From positions 393,237 through 457,236 of the forward strand of contig NZ_BNAI01000001.1 of the NCBI RefSeq assembly GCF_014653215.1: a stretch of 64,000 nucleotides of DNA, given 5' to 3'. The DNA comes from Pseudolysinimonas yzui (GTDB lineage: Bacteria; Actinomycetota; Actinomycetes; Actinomycetales; Microbacteriaceae). Shown here one piece after another: positions 25,493 through 33,323 of the stretch. Position numbers and translations under genes: made by a program. The stretch's first letter is position 1; every line of letters starts with the position of its first letter. The notes under the pieces were generated by a model, which saw nothing but the letters and a program-made list of their open reading frames with translations, ran no database searches and was not told where the DNA came from.

Positions 25493-25908
25493 CGAACGCC
25501 CCCGTCGCCCAGCTGCGGCTTGTGCTGGAAACCGAGGATCTGGATGCGGCGCTCGCGTTCTACCGGGACGTGCTGGGCCTGCGCGAGCTTGAGTCCTACG
25601 ACGGGCCCGGGGGAGCGCGGGTCGTCATCCTCGAGGCGCCGACTGCGACCCTCGAACTGGCCAATCCGGCGCAGGTCGCCTACATCGACGACGTCGAGGT
25701 GGGTCGACCCGTCGCCCACCGCTACCCGTTGACGGTGCGGGTGGCGTTCGAGGTGCCCGAGGCGGCGGCCGCGGCGACGCGGCTCGCCGCCGGAGGGGCC
25801 GAGGTCGTCGCGCCTGCCGTGGAGACGCCGTGGCGGTCGCTCAACGCCCGGTTCGAAGCCCCCGGAGGAATGCAGATCACGGTGTTCGAGGAGCTCGACC
25901 CGGCCTGA
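25489..25908 (+). CDS. Single-domain VOC (glyoxalase-fold) protein
   Basis: A 139-aa vicinal-oxygen-chelate protein with QLRLVLETEDLDAALAFYRDVLGL at the N-terminus and a C-terminal APGGMQITVFEEL whose Glu is a usual metal ligand. It could be a glyoxalase, dioxygenase or resistance protein. Translationally coupled to the GNAT gene (ATGA), which suggests a shared detoxification role (inference). Confidence 0.82.
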   Translation: MTNAPVAQLRLVLETEDLDAALAFYRDVLGLRELESYDGPGGARVVILEAPTATLELANPAQVAYIDDVEVGRPVAHRYPLTVRVAFEVPEAAAAATRLAAGGAEVVAPAVETPWRSLNARFEAPGGMQITVFEELDPA

Positions 25909-25910
25909 GC

Positions 25911-25942
25911 CTCGGTGTCGACCTAAGACTCGGTGTAGACCT
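25911..25942. repeat. Near-perfect 14-base direct repeat at a convergent gene end
   Basis: CTCGGTGTCGACCT (25911-25924) and CTCGGTGTAGACCT (25929-25942) differ at one base. The second copy encodes the last codons of the lipoprotein; the first lies just past its stop, so the gene end appears duplicated. Confidence 0.6.
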
Positions 25943-26531
25943 GCCCGGTCACCTCGTCGACGAGCTCGGTCGCGTGCTGGAAGCGGTCTTCGCCGCCGAC
26001 CGCCTCGAGCACCGAGATCCAGCTGTCGTTGCGGATGACGTGCAGTTCGGCGGGCGCGCTCACCTCGTCGCCGATGCGCGCGTAGGTGAGACCGCCCTCG
26101 ATCTGCGACTCGATCAGCCCGCTGGCGATGAGCGCGCTCACGATCCCCGAGCGGGTGCTCGTCGTGACCGGCGCGACCGACACGATGACGGTCGAGGCCG
26201 GCACGGCCTCGTCGCCCCAGACGCAGGTGATGCCGCCAGCCTTCTCTTCCGGGGTCGGGTCGCCGAAGTAGTTCTCGCCGTACAGGCCGTCAGGACCGCC
26301 GAGCAGGTCGAGCCCGGCGGTGGCGAAAGCTGCCGCGGTGTCGGCGGTGAGGATGTCGGCGCACAGTTCGGGCATCCCGAACACCGGCGCGCCCGCTTCC
26401 GGGGTGGGCGTGGCGGTGCCGGTGGGTTCGGTCTCCGAAGGAGGGGTCTCGCCGCTCTCCGCGGGCTCGGGAACGCAACCGGCGAGCAGGGCGACCATGA
26501 TCACCGCGCCGAGAACCGTGCGCACCCGCAT
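25923..26531 (-). CDS. DUF3558-like lipoprotein
   Basis: Exported lipoprotein of 202 aa: signal peptide with lipobox MVALLAGC, a Thr/Pro/Glu-rich linker of about 35 residues, then a globular domain with ELCADILTADTAAAF and the paired cysteine motif GGITCVWGD, which fit DUF3558-like actinobacterial lipoproteins. Function unknown. A GGGGAGG Shine-Dalgarno fixes the ATG at 26531. A paralogue-like protein lies at 43149-43748. Confidence 0.72.
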   Translation of the reverse strand: MRVRTVLGAVIMVALLAGCVPEPAESGETPPSETEPTGTATPTPEAGAPVFGMPELCADILTADTAAAFATAGLDLLGGPDGLYGENYFGDPTPEEKAGGITCVWGDEAVPASTVIVSVAPVTTSTRSGIVSALIASGLIESQIEGGLTYARIGDEVSAPAELHVIRNDSWISVLEAVGGEDRFQHATELVDEVTGQVYTES

Positions 26532-26573
26532 GCCTGACCTCCCCGTGTGTGGGGAATGTATCACTCGGTTCGC

Positions 26574-27353
26574 TCAGTTTCGAGGGGTGGCGCGTCGCAG
26601 GATGAGGTAGGCGGCCGCGCCCGCGATCGCCGAGAGCACGAGGCTCAGCGCGTATGACCCGGTGAATCCGGCGACCTCGAAGAACTCGCCGACGGCGGGC
26701 CACGAGTCGGAGACCGTGACCAGCGCCACCGCTCCCATGATGAGGATCGAGACGACCGAGAAGAACACGATGAGTCCCCGCGCCTTCCAGCGCACGTACA
26801 TCGAGCCGAACGCGCTGCCCGCTGCCAAGAAAAACAGGAACAGCGCGAAGACGTGGAACAGGCGCAGCCACCAGGGCGAGTCGACGCCGAAGTAGAAGCT
26901 GTTGAACATCGTGCCGCCGACCCCCCAGCCTCCGGTCCAGGTCTCGAGGGCCGCCAACAGGATGTAGGCGACGGCGTAGATCGCGGCGAGTCCCACGAAG
27001 GTCAGGCCGGAGCCGAGCAGGAAGTCCCGGCGGGTCGAGCCGAAGCCGAGCGCGAACGAGAAGGTCAGGTTCATCGCCATGATCGCGACGACCATCATGT
27101 AGACGAAGATCCAGAGCGTCGCCCCGCTGTACTGGAGGCCGTCGGCCACGTCGGCCACGCTCTGCGGGTCGGAGGGTGCCGCAGTGCGGACGATCCACCA
27201 GATCATCCAGTTCACGGCGAAGATCAAGCCGAGCACGATGACGGGGGTGCCGATGATCGTGAACGGGTTGGCGAGATGCAGCCGCACGACGTTGCCGATG
27301 CGGCGGGCGAGGGGCCGGGGGCCGGGGATGGTCGGGGTGCTGACGGCGCTCAT
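26574..27353 (-). CDS. ABC transporter membrane protein (YtrC/ABC-2-like)
   Basis: A 259-aa protein with about six transmembrane helices and a cytosolic N-terminus (PLARRIGNVVRLHLANPFT). No catalytic motif. It is the membrane partner of the ATPase encoded just upstream: its ATG overlaps the ATPase stop (ATGA). Together with the GntR gene it makes a YtrA-type operon, in which such exporters are induced by envelope-active compounds. The cargo is unknown. Confidence 0.8.
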   Translation of the reverse strand: MSAVSTPTIPGPRPLARRIGNVVRLHLANPFTIIGTPVIVLGLIFAVNWMIWWIVRTAAPSDPQSVADVADGLQYSGATLWIFVYMMVVAIMAMNLTFSFALGFGSTRRDFLLGSGLTFVGLAAIYAVAYILLAALETWTGGWGVGGTMFNSFYFGVDSPWWLRLFHVFALFLFFLAAGSAFGSMYVRWKARGLIVFFSVVSILIMGAVALVTVSDSWPAVGEFFEVAGFTGSYALSLVLSAIAGAAAYLILRRATPRN

Positions 27354-28273
27354 GCGCGGGCCTCCTCGGGGATCGGGGTGGTGGGGGCGTTCTCGGTGAA
27401 GTCGGTCGTGCTGCCCGCGGTGAGGCGCACGATGAGCTGTTGGAGCGAGACGGGGCCGAGCTCGAGTCCGGCGGCCTTGGCCGTTGCGCGCTCCGCCGCG
27501 GTGAGCCCGGCGACGGTGAGCGAGAGCAGCCCGCCGATGCCGTCCCGGTGGATGACCTCGCGCCCGCCGACGAAGCTCTCGACGGCGTCGCGGCCCCCGA
27601 CGACCGTGGTCGCCGAGCCCATCAGCTCGTCGGCCGGGCTGTCGACGAGCAGTCGCCCCTCGTCGATCACGAGCACGTGTTCGAGCAGAGCGCTCACCTC
27701 GTCGATCAGGTGGGTCGAGAGCACGACCGTGCGGGGATGCTCGGCGTAGTCGGCGAGGAGGCGGTCGTAGAAGAGCTGCCGGGCGACGGCGTCGAGCCCG
27801 AGGTAGGGCTCGTCGAAGAAGGTGAGGGGCGCACGCGAGGCGAGGCCGACGATGACGCCGACGGCCGAGAACTGACCGCGCGAGAGCTTCTTCATCTTGC
27901 GGTCGAGCGGTACTCGGAACTCGGCGACGAGCTGGTCGGCGAAGGACTGGTCCCAGTTCGGGAAGAACCGAGGAGCCATCCGCAGCACGTGCTTGACCTT
28001 GAAGTCGTCGGGGTATTTCTGGCTCTCTTTGATGAAGCAGATCTGTTCCGCGACGCGCGCGTTCTCGACGGGGGATTCGCCGAAGATCCGGATGTCGCCG
28101 GCCGTCGCGAACTCCTGGCCGGTGAGCAGCGACATGAGCGTGGTCTTGCCGGCACCGTTACGACCGAGGAGGCCGTAGATCTTGCCCTCCTCGAGGCGGA
28201 ACGAGACGCCGTCGACGGCGGCGACGGAGCCGAAGTGCTTGGTGACGTCCTGAACGTCGACGATCGCGGTCAT
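27350..28273 (-). CDS. ABC transporter ATP-binding protein (YtrB-like)
   Basis: Exporter-type ATPase of 307 aa. Walker A is LLGRNGAGKTTLM and Walker B is APLTFFDEPYLGLD. The ABC signature is the unusual KKLSRGQFSAVGV (LSRGQ instead of LSGGQ), and the H-loop is STHLID. A C-terminal extension of about 90 residues (from GGRDAVESF) follows. ATG overlaps the GntR stop; the ATP/membrane pair overlaps likewise, so all three are stoichiometrically coupled. Confidence 0.9.
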   Translation of the reverse strand: MTAIVDVQDVTKHFGSVAAVDGVSFRLEEGKIYGLLGRNGAGKTTLMSLLTGQEFATAGDIRIFGESPVENARVAEQICFIKESQKYPDDFKVKHVLRMAPRFFPNWDQSFADQLVAEFRVPLDRKMKKLSRGQFSAVGVIVGLASRAPLTFFDEPYLGLDAVARQLFYDRLLADYAEHPRTVVLSTHLIDEVSALLEHVLVIDEGRLLVDSPADELMGSATTVVGGRDAVESFVGGREVIHRDGIGGLLSLTVAGLTAAERATAKAAGLELGPVSLQQLIVRLTAGSTTDFTENAPTTPIPEEARA

Positions 28274-28638
28274 GGATGCGACTCCTCTGGGGTTGTGTCG
28301 TGGATCAGGCGGGCGAGCTGGTCGGCGTCGATCCCGAGTTTGTGAGCCTCCGCGAGCAGCGGAGCGATGTACTGCTCGCGGAACCGGTCGCGACGTTCGG
28401 CGATCAGGCGGGCGCGAGCCCCCGACGCGACGAACATGCCGATTCCGCGCTTCTTGTAGAGGACCCCGGCGTCGACGAGCAGGCCGACGCCCTTGCCGGC
28501 GGTCGCCGGGTTGATGCGCAGGAAGGCGGCGAACTCGTTGGTCGACGGCACCTGGGTCTCTTCGGGGAGGGCGCCGGCGATGATGTCGTTCTCGATCTGT
28601 TCGGCGATCTGCTGGAAGATCGGTCGGCTCTCGTCCAC
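28270..28638 (-). CDS. GntR-family regulator, YtrA subfamily
   Basis: Repressor of 122 aa. A winged helix (about 8-75: PIFQQIAEQIENDIIAG, VPSTNEFAAFLRINPATAGKGVGLLVDAGVLYKKRG split over 28430-28590) is followed by a short helical tail of about 40 residues, as in YtrA, without a large effector domain. GTG start preceded by GAGGAGGAG. It heads the operon with the ABC ATPase and membrane protein and should autoregulate through the palindrome 22 bases upstream. Confidence 0.9.
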   Translation of the reverse strand: MDESRPIFQQIAEQIENDIIAGALPEETQVPSTNEFAAFLRINPATAGKGVGLLVDAGVLYKKRGIGMFVASGARARLIAERRDRFREQYIAPLLAEAHKLGIDADQLARLIHDTTPEESHP

Positions 28639-28660
28639 GGCTCCTCCTCTCGGTTCCTGG

Positions 28661-28682
28661 GTTAGTTACTTGAGTGACTAAC
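28661..28682. promoter_or_regulatory. GntR/YtrA operator palindrome
   Basis: GTTAGT-N10-ACTAAC, 22 bases, with 18 of 22 positions matching the reverse complement. It lies directly upstream of the GntR gene and within its promoter. The divergent amidase begins 46 bases away, so both could be affected. Confidence 0.7.
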
Positions 28683-28716
28683 CAACCAAGGATCCGGCGC
28701 CGTGTCAAGTCCTCCG

Positions 28717-28722
28717 TAGGCT
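28717..28722 (+). promoter_or_regulatory. Putative leaderless -10 box (TAGGCT)
   Basis: Six bases before the GTG at 28729. Confidence 0.45.
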
Positions 28723-28728
28723 CGGGGC

Positions 28729-30147
28729 GTGTTCGAACTGCACCACCTCACCGCCGGCGAACAGCTCGAGTGGCTGCGACGCGGCGAGGTGACGCCCCGC
28801 GAACTCGCCGATCACTACCTCGCGCGCATCGCGCGGCTCGACGCCGGGCTCGGGGCATTCGTCACCGTGACGGTCGCGGAAGCCCGCGCCCGGGCCGCTG
28901 CCGTGGACGAGCTGTCGCACGCGCTGCCGCTGTGGGGGCTGCCGTTCGCCGATAAAGACCTCGTCGCCCGGGCCGGCGTGCCGACCCGCTACGGGTCGCG
29001 CGCCCTCGCCGACAACGTGCCCACGGAATCCGACCCGCTCGCCCTGACGTTCGACCGGGCAGGAGCCGTCAGCCTCGGCAAGACCGCCGCGCCGGAGTTC
29101 GGCTTTCCGAGCTACACGGAACCCGTCGCCGGTCCGATCGCCCGCAACCCGTACGACCTCACCAGCGGCGCGGGCGGATCGAGCGGGGGAGCGGCGGTCG
29201 CCGTCGCCGCCGGACTGCTGCCGTTCGCTCCTGGGTCGGACGGCGGCGGCTCGGTGCGCATCCCCGCGGCCGCGACGGGTCTCGTCGGCCTCAAGCCGTC
29301 GCGGGGGCGGGTGCCGGCGATGCCGGGCTTCCCGAGCCTCGCCGGTCTCGTCGTCGCCGGGCCGCTCGCCCGCACGGTCGCCGACGCCGCACTGTTGCTC
29401 GACGCCCTCGCCGGCGACGGCACCGCCGAGTGGGCGACGGTCGCGCCGCTCTGGGGCGAGGGTCCGTTCCTCGGGGCGGCGGTGCGGGGCGAGGGCCGGT
29501 TCTCGGTCGGCGTGACCCGCGACTCGCCGTGGGCGACCGCGTACGACCTCGAGCTCGACCCGCAGGCGGAGGAGGCGCTGCAGATCGCCATCCGCGAGCT
29601 GGATGCCGTCGGTCACGGCGTCGAGGAGCTCGCCTTCGATCCGGAGCCCGGCTACGCCGCCGCCTTCCGTACCGTCTGGCAGGCGGGCGCGGCGGGCATC
29701 CCGGTGGAGAACGACCGCCTCGCCCTGCTCGAGCCGCTCACCCGCTGGCTCGTCGAGACCGGCCGACGCCTCGGGGCACGGGAACTCGGCGCCGCGCTCG
29801 CCTGGCTCACCGGATTCGAGCGCCGGTTCATCGCGCGTGCCCGAGCGGTGGATGTCGTGCTCACTCCCGCGATGGCCCTGACCCCCCGGCCGCTCGGCTG
29901 GTACGACGCCGAAGACGGCGAGCGCAACTTCGCGCAACAGGTGCTCTACACGCCGTACACCAGCATGGTCAACGCGAGCGGCCTGCCGGCGATCGTGCTG
30001 CCGGTGCACGTCACGCCGGACGGGCTGCCGATGGGGGTGCAGCTCATCGGCCGGCCGGGCCGGGAAGACGTGCTGCTGGCGATCGGCGCCCAGCTGGAGC
30101 GGCGACTGCACTGGGAGCGGCGGCATCCGCCGGCGTGGTCGGAGTGA
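28729..30147 (+). CDS. Amidase (amidase signature family)
   Basis: Hydrolyses C-N amide bonds by the Ser-cisSer-Lys triad, 472 aa. Lys is in LPFADKDLVARAG, and the signature region GAGGSSGGAAVAVAAG with PGSDGGGSVRIPAA holds both Ser residues. It resembles GatA-like single amidases, but no gatB/gatC are nearby, so it is likely an independent catabolic amidase. GTG start after a TAGGCT box. Confidence 0.9.
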   Translation: MFELHHLTAGEQLEWLRRGEVTPRELADHYLARIARLDAGLGAFVTVTVAEARARAAAVDELSHALPLWGLPFADKDLVARAGVPTRYGSRALADNVPTESDPLALTFDRAGAVSLGKTAAPEFGFPSYTEPVAGPIARNPYDLTSGAGGSSGGAAVAVAAGLLPFAPGSDGGGSVRIPAAATGLVGLKPSRGRVPAMPGFPSLAGLVVAGPLARTVADAALLLDALAGDGTAEWATVAPLWGEGPFLGAAVRGEGRFSVGVTRDSPWATAYDLELDPQAEEALQIAIRELDAVGHGVEELAFDPEPGYAAAFRTVWQAGAAGIPVENDRLALLEPLTRWLVETGRRLGARELGAALAWLTGFERRFIARARAVDVVLTPAMALTPRPLGWYDAEDGERNFAQQVLYTPYTSMVNASGLPAIVLPVHVTPDGLPMGVQLIGRPGREDVLLAIGAQLERRLHWERRHPPAWSE

Positions 30148-30156
30148 AGACCGGAG

Positions 30157-30190
30157 TGAGGTAAGGCAACACTCAGTAAGGCATGCCTAT
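30157..30190. promoter_or_regulatory. Two overlapping DtxR/IdeR-type iron boxes
   Basis: Against the consensus TTAGGTWAGSCTWACCTAA, 30157-30175 matches at about 14 of 19 and 30172-30190 at about 13 of 19; both contain GTAAGGC. They cover the -35 to -10 region of the next gene, so an iron-loaded DtxR-type repressor would block it. Confidence 0.6.
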
Positions 30191-30193
30191 ACT
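30188..30193 (+). promoter_or_regulatory. -10 box TATACT of the SIP gene
   Basis: Nine bases before the ATG at 30203, leaving at most a two- to three-base leader; it overlaps the second iron box. Confidence 0.5.
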
Positions 30194-30202
30194 GATCTCG
30201 CG

Positions 30203-30559
30203 ATGTTCCTCTCCGACCTCCTCCCCGCGACGATCTCCTGGCAGCCCGCTGTCGGCGACCTCGTGCTGCTCGGAGCGGTCGAGGCCGACCTGCCGATCGT
30301 CGAGACGGTGCTGGCCACCCTGCCCGTGCGGGCCCGCGGGCAGGTCTTCATCGAGGTGGAATCCGCCGACGCCATCCGCGACCTCCCGGCCCCCGGCCGG
30401 GTCTGCGTCACCTGGCTGTGCCGCGACCGCGGGCAGTCGCTGGGCGGCGCCATCGACGCCTGGCTGGGCGAGATGCTGCCGACCGACCTCGAACGCGAGC
30501 ACCGCGTCTACGGCTGGGTCTCGGGCGACCGCGCCGCGCGCATCCGCACGAACGCCTAA
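30203..30559 (+). CDS. Solo SIP-domain protein (siderophore-interacting C-terminal domain)
   Basis: A 118-aa protein matching only the NAD(P)H-binding half of siderophore-interacting ferric reductases: VLLGAVEADLPIVETVLATLP, VFIEVESADAI, CVTWLCRDRG. The FAD-binding half is absent and not encoded nearby. Family knowledge places SIPs in release of iron from ferric siderophores; a solo domain may work with a separate partner or in another iron-related task. Overlapping iron boxes in its promoter support an iron role. It ends in a four-base overlap with the convergent HExxH gene. Confidence 0.78.
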   Translation: MFLSDLLPATISWQPAVGDLVLLGAVEADLPIVETVLATLPVRARGQVFIEVESADAIRDLPAPGRVCVTWLCRDRGQSLGGAIDAWLGEMLPTDLEREHRVYGWVSGDRAARIRTNA

Positions 30560-31062
30560 CCCTCGGGCGACGCGCCCCGGCCGGGCCTCGGGCGGCGGGG
30601 TCGCACGTATCCGCCCTTCTCCAACCCGGCCTCGACCTCGAAGCGGTTGGTCAGCGGCGGGGAGCCGGCCGCGACGTAGACGGCGATGAAGGCGAGCCCG
30701 TACTTCTTCCACTGCGCCTTGTGGATCGCCTCGTGCTCGAGCACGTCGGCGGCCGTGTTGTCGGTCGTCAGGTAGATCGCCCCGATCGTCGTGCCGCCGC
30801 GCCCATAGGCCCACTTCGGCAGCCGGGAGAAGTAGTGGATGCCGCCCCCCTTCGCGAAGCGACCGAACAGGATGCGCCCCCACAGCCAGGCGCACGCCGT
30901 CGCGAACCAGTAGCCGGGGCGGGCCACGACGGGCCAGAGCAGGAATCGGCGGAGCCCCGGCACCCGCGCCCCGAAGCGCACGACGGAGCCGACCGCGCGC
31001 TCCGCACGGGAGAGCGTCGCCGGGTCCGGACGCACCGGGCGGGGTCGCTCCTCGCCGGTCAT
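30556..31062 (-). CDS. Membrane-associated HExxH protein of unknown function
   Basis: 168 aa. A Pro/Arg-rich N-terminus is followed by two hydrophobic stretches (about 38-70) and then EHEAIHKAQWKKYG, a HExxH zinc-protease-type motif near residue 110, with FEVEAGLEKGGY downstream where a third ligand (Glu) could lie. Actinobacterial relatives are usually labelled only as hypothetical or Fe-S oxidoreductase-like. Peptidase activity is inference. The ATG overlaps the enoyl-CoA hydratase stop (ATGA). Confidence 0.65.
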   Translation of the reverse strand: MTGEERPRPVRPDPATLSRAERAVGSVVRFGARVPGLRRFLLWPVVARPGYWFATACAWLWGRILFGRFAKGGGIHYFSRLPKWAYGRGGTTIGAIYLTTDNTAADVLEHEAIHKAQWKKYGLAFIAVYVAAGSPPLTNRFEVEAGLEKGGYVRPRRPRPGRGASPEG

Positions 31063-31841
31063 CGGCCGCGGAAGGACGGTTCGTCGCGGGCGACGAAGGC
31101 GCGCATCCCTTCGGCGGCGTCTTCGCTCGCGGCCAGGCGCACGAGTTCGGGTTGCAACTGCTGCTCGGCGCGCGCGTCACTGTCGCGGATCGCCTCCCTC
31201 GCGTTGGCGAGCGTCGCCTGCACCGCAAGGGGAGCTTGAGCGGCGATCCGGGTCGCGATCTCGCGGGCGCGCTGCAGCTGCGTGCCGTGCGGCACCACCT
31301 CCTGCACCAGGCCGATGCGGTGCGCCTCGGCGGCGTCGAACGAGTCTCCGGTGAGCATCCAGCGCATCGCGTTGCCCCAGCCGACCGCGCGCGGGAACCG
31401 GATCGTCGCGCCGCCGAAGGGCAGGATGCCCCGCTGCACCTCGATCTGCCCGAACGAGGTCGAGTCGGCGGCGATGACGACATCGCTCGCGAGCGCCAGC
31501 TCGATGCCGAGGGTCAGGCACATGCCCTGCACGGCGATGACGACGGGCTTGCGCTGGAACTCGCCCTCGACCTGCCAGGGGTTGAGACCCCCGTCGGGAA
31601 CGAGGTCGAGCCCGTTCGCGCCGATGCGCGGCGCGACATCGCCGAGGTCGAGGCCGCCGGTGAAGTGGTCGCCGTGGGCGAACACGAGACCGACCCGCAA
31701 CTCGGGGTCCCGGTCGAGTTCGCCGTAGGCGAGGCACAGCTCCTGCAGCATCGCGAAGTCGGCGGCGTTGCGCTTCTCCGGCCGGTTCAGTCCGATGAGC
31801 AGCACGTGCCCATCCCGCTCGATGGTCACTCTGTCAGCCAC
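31059..31841 (-). CDS. Enoyl-CoA hydratase/isomerase (crotonase family)
   Basis: Crotonase-fold enzyme of 260 aa. It has the N-terminal IERDGHVLLIGLNRPEKRNA, the oxyanion-hole HGDHFTGGLDLGD, VQGMCLTLGIELALASD, and IEVQRGILPFGGA, in which Glu is the position of a catalytic acid. Members hydrate or isomerise enoyl-CoA thioesters, as in beta-oxidation; the crotonase superfamily is broad. GTG start follows a TACGCT box at leaderless distance. Coupled to the HExxH gene. Confidence 0.86.
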   Translation of the reverse strand: MADRVTIERDGHVLLIGLNRPEKRNAADFAMLQELCLAYGELDRDPELRVGLVFAHGDHFTGGLDLGDVAPRIGANGLDLVPDGGLNPWQVEGEFQRKPVVIAVQGMCLTLGIELALASDVVIAADSTSFGQIEVQRGILPFGGATIRFPRAVGWGNAMRWMLTGDSFDAAEAHRIGLVQEVVPHGTQLQRAREIATRIAAQAPLAVQATLANAREAIRDSDARAEQQLQPELVRLAASEDAAEGMRAFVARDEPSFRGR

Positions 31842-31847
31842 CGGTCC

Positions 31848-31853
31848 AGCGTA
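31848..31853 (-). promoter_or_regulatory. Putative leaderless -10 box (TACGCT)
   Basis: Six bases upstream of the GTG at 31841 on the minus strand. A divergent TAGCGT at 31877-31882 may serve the DUF4333 gene, which has a leader with GGAGG. Confidence 0.45.
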
Positions 31854-31911
31854 GGCGTCCGGGACGCGACATCCGCTAGCGTTCAACCAACGTCTTTCCT
31901 GGAGGCAGACC

Positions 31912-32493
31912 GTGCGTTCCCGCTCACTCACCTTGGCCCCTGTCGCCGCGCTCGCGATCACGCTGCTCGCGGGGTGCACCTTCAGCGTCGGCGTCAACAC
32001 CGCACCGACGGTGCCGCCGGAAGACATCGAGACCCTCGCTGCCGACAAGCTCGAGGAGCAGGTCGGGGTGCGTCCGACGATCGACTGCGGCGAGGAAGAG
32101 ATCCCCGTCGAGGTCGACACGTCGATCACCTGCCTGCTCGTCGACCCGGTCGTCGGGCTCGAGTTCGACACCGTCATCACCTTCACCGAGGTCGACGGCA
32201 CCAACTACGCGTTCGACATCCAGGTCGCCGACGTGCCCAACAACGCGCCGGAGCCGACCGCCGAGCCGGGTGCCTCCGTGCCGATCGCCGACATCGAGGC
32301 GCTCGCCATCACGGCCCTCAACAACGTGCTCGACTACGTGCCCGAGGTCACCTGCGAGGGCACCGAGGTCGCGATCGTCGTCGGCAACACGGTCGACTGC
32401 AGCTACGAGTCGCCCGACGGCCCGGTCGACGCAGTCGTCACGATCACGGCGTTCGACGCCACCACGGGCACGTACGAGATCCGAGTCGACTGA
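31912..32493 (+). CDS. Lipoprotein with two tandem DUF4333 domains
   Basis: 193 aa. Signal peptide ends ALAITLLAGC. Two DUF4333-like repeats follow (about 40-105 and 120-193), each with a pair of cysteines: TIDCGEEE/SITCLLV and EVTCEGTE/TVDCSYES. An acidic Pro-rich linker separates them. The domain is common in secreted actinobacterial proteins and its role is unknown. GTG start with GGAGG upstream and a TAGCGT -10 about 30 bases before it, so this transcript has a leader, unlike many neighbours. Confidence 0.82.
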   Translation: MRSRSLTLAPVAALAITLLAGCTFSVGVNTAPTVPPEDIETLAADKLEEQVGVRPTIDCGEEEIPVEVDTSITCLLVDPVVGLEFDTVITFTEVDGTNYAFDIQVADVPNNAPEPTAEPGASVPIADIEALAITALNNVLDYVPEVTCEGTEVAIVVGNTVDCSYESPDGPVDAVVTITAFDATTGTYEIRVD

Positions 32494-32519
32494 GTCGAGG
32501 CCACTGAGGTTCTCGGCGG

Positions 32520-33323
32520 TCAGTCGAGCGCGGCGATGATGCGCAGGATGGTGGCCGCGTCGTCGGCCGCCTGCTCGGTGTCGAGGGCGCTCGGCGCGTA
32601 GGCCGAGAGAGTCGCGCCGGCGAGCGGGAACCGTGCCCGCAGTGCCTTGAGCGTCGCCACGAGGGCGGACGGGCTCATCCCGAACGGTTCCGGGTCGAGC
32701 AACCCGTCGAGTTCGGCCGGGTCGAGCACGTCGAGGTCGATGTGCACGTAGACGGCATCGGCGCCCGTGGCGGCGACCGCCTCGACCAGCGCGGCGGGGT
32801 CGTCGAGGTCGGTCACGGTCAGCACGCGCAGCCCGGTCTCGGCCGCGAACGTCTCCTCGCCGGCATCCCACGATCGTGCGCCGGCCAGCACCACCCGGTC
32901 GGCCGCGATGTCGCCGTTGTCGATCGCGGCGCGCAGCACCATCCCCGAGAACGCTCCCGACGGCGAGGATTCGGCGGAATTGAGGTCGGGGTGGGCGTCG
33001 AACCAGACGACGGCGACCTCGGGATGCCGGTTCGCGGCGACCGCGATGCCGGCGGCCGAAACGCCGCAGTCGCCGCCGACGACGACGAACGGCCCGTCGA
33101 CATCCTGGAGCACGAGCGAGGTGCGTTCCCGCACGAGCTGCACCGAGCTGAAGCGCGAGATGCCGGTGCCCTGATCATCGCCGGATTCCAGCGGCACCGC
33201 GACCTCGGAGGTGGCGGATGCGGGGAGGTCGGCGCGCAACGCGGCGACGCCGTCGGCGAGTCGCATCGCCCGCGGCGAGGGGGAGCCCTGCCACTGCGGC
33301 ACGAGCACGAACCGGAGGGTCAC
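32520..33323 (-). CDS. Arginase/agmatinase-fold hydrolase with altered metal motif
   Basis: Ureohydrolase-superfamily protein of 267 aa. Metal motifs DAHPDLN and DLDVLDP are intact, but the first motif is GGDCGVS instead of GGDH, so Cys replaces a canonical Mn ligand. The substrate loop SSPSGAFSGMVLR replaces SPSGNMHG. It may be a specialised guanidino/amidino hydrolase or have a mononuclear site. The ATG overlaps the stop of the downstream-encoded DUF1624-like gene... in transcription order that membrane gene comes first, and the two are coupled (ATGA). Confidence 0.82.
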   Translation of the reverse strand: MTLRFVLVPQWQGSPSPRAMRLADGVAALRADLPASATSEVAVPLESGDDQGTGISRFSSVQLVRERTSLVLQDVDGPFVVVGGDCGVSAAGIAVAANRHPEVAVVWFDAHPDLNSAESSPSGAFSGMVLRAAIDNGDIAADRVVLAGARSWDAGEETFAAETGLRVLTVTDLDDPAALVEAVAATGADAVYVHIDLDVLDPAELDGLLDPEPFGMSPSALVATLKALRARFPLAGATLSAYAPSALDTEQAADDAATILRIIAALD

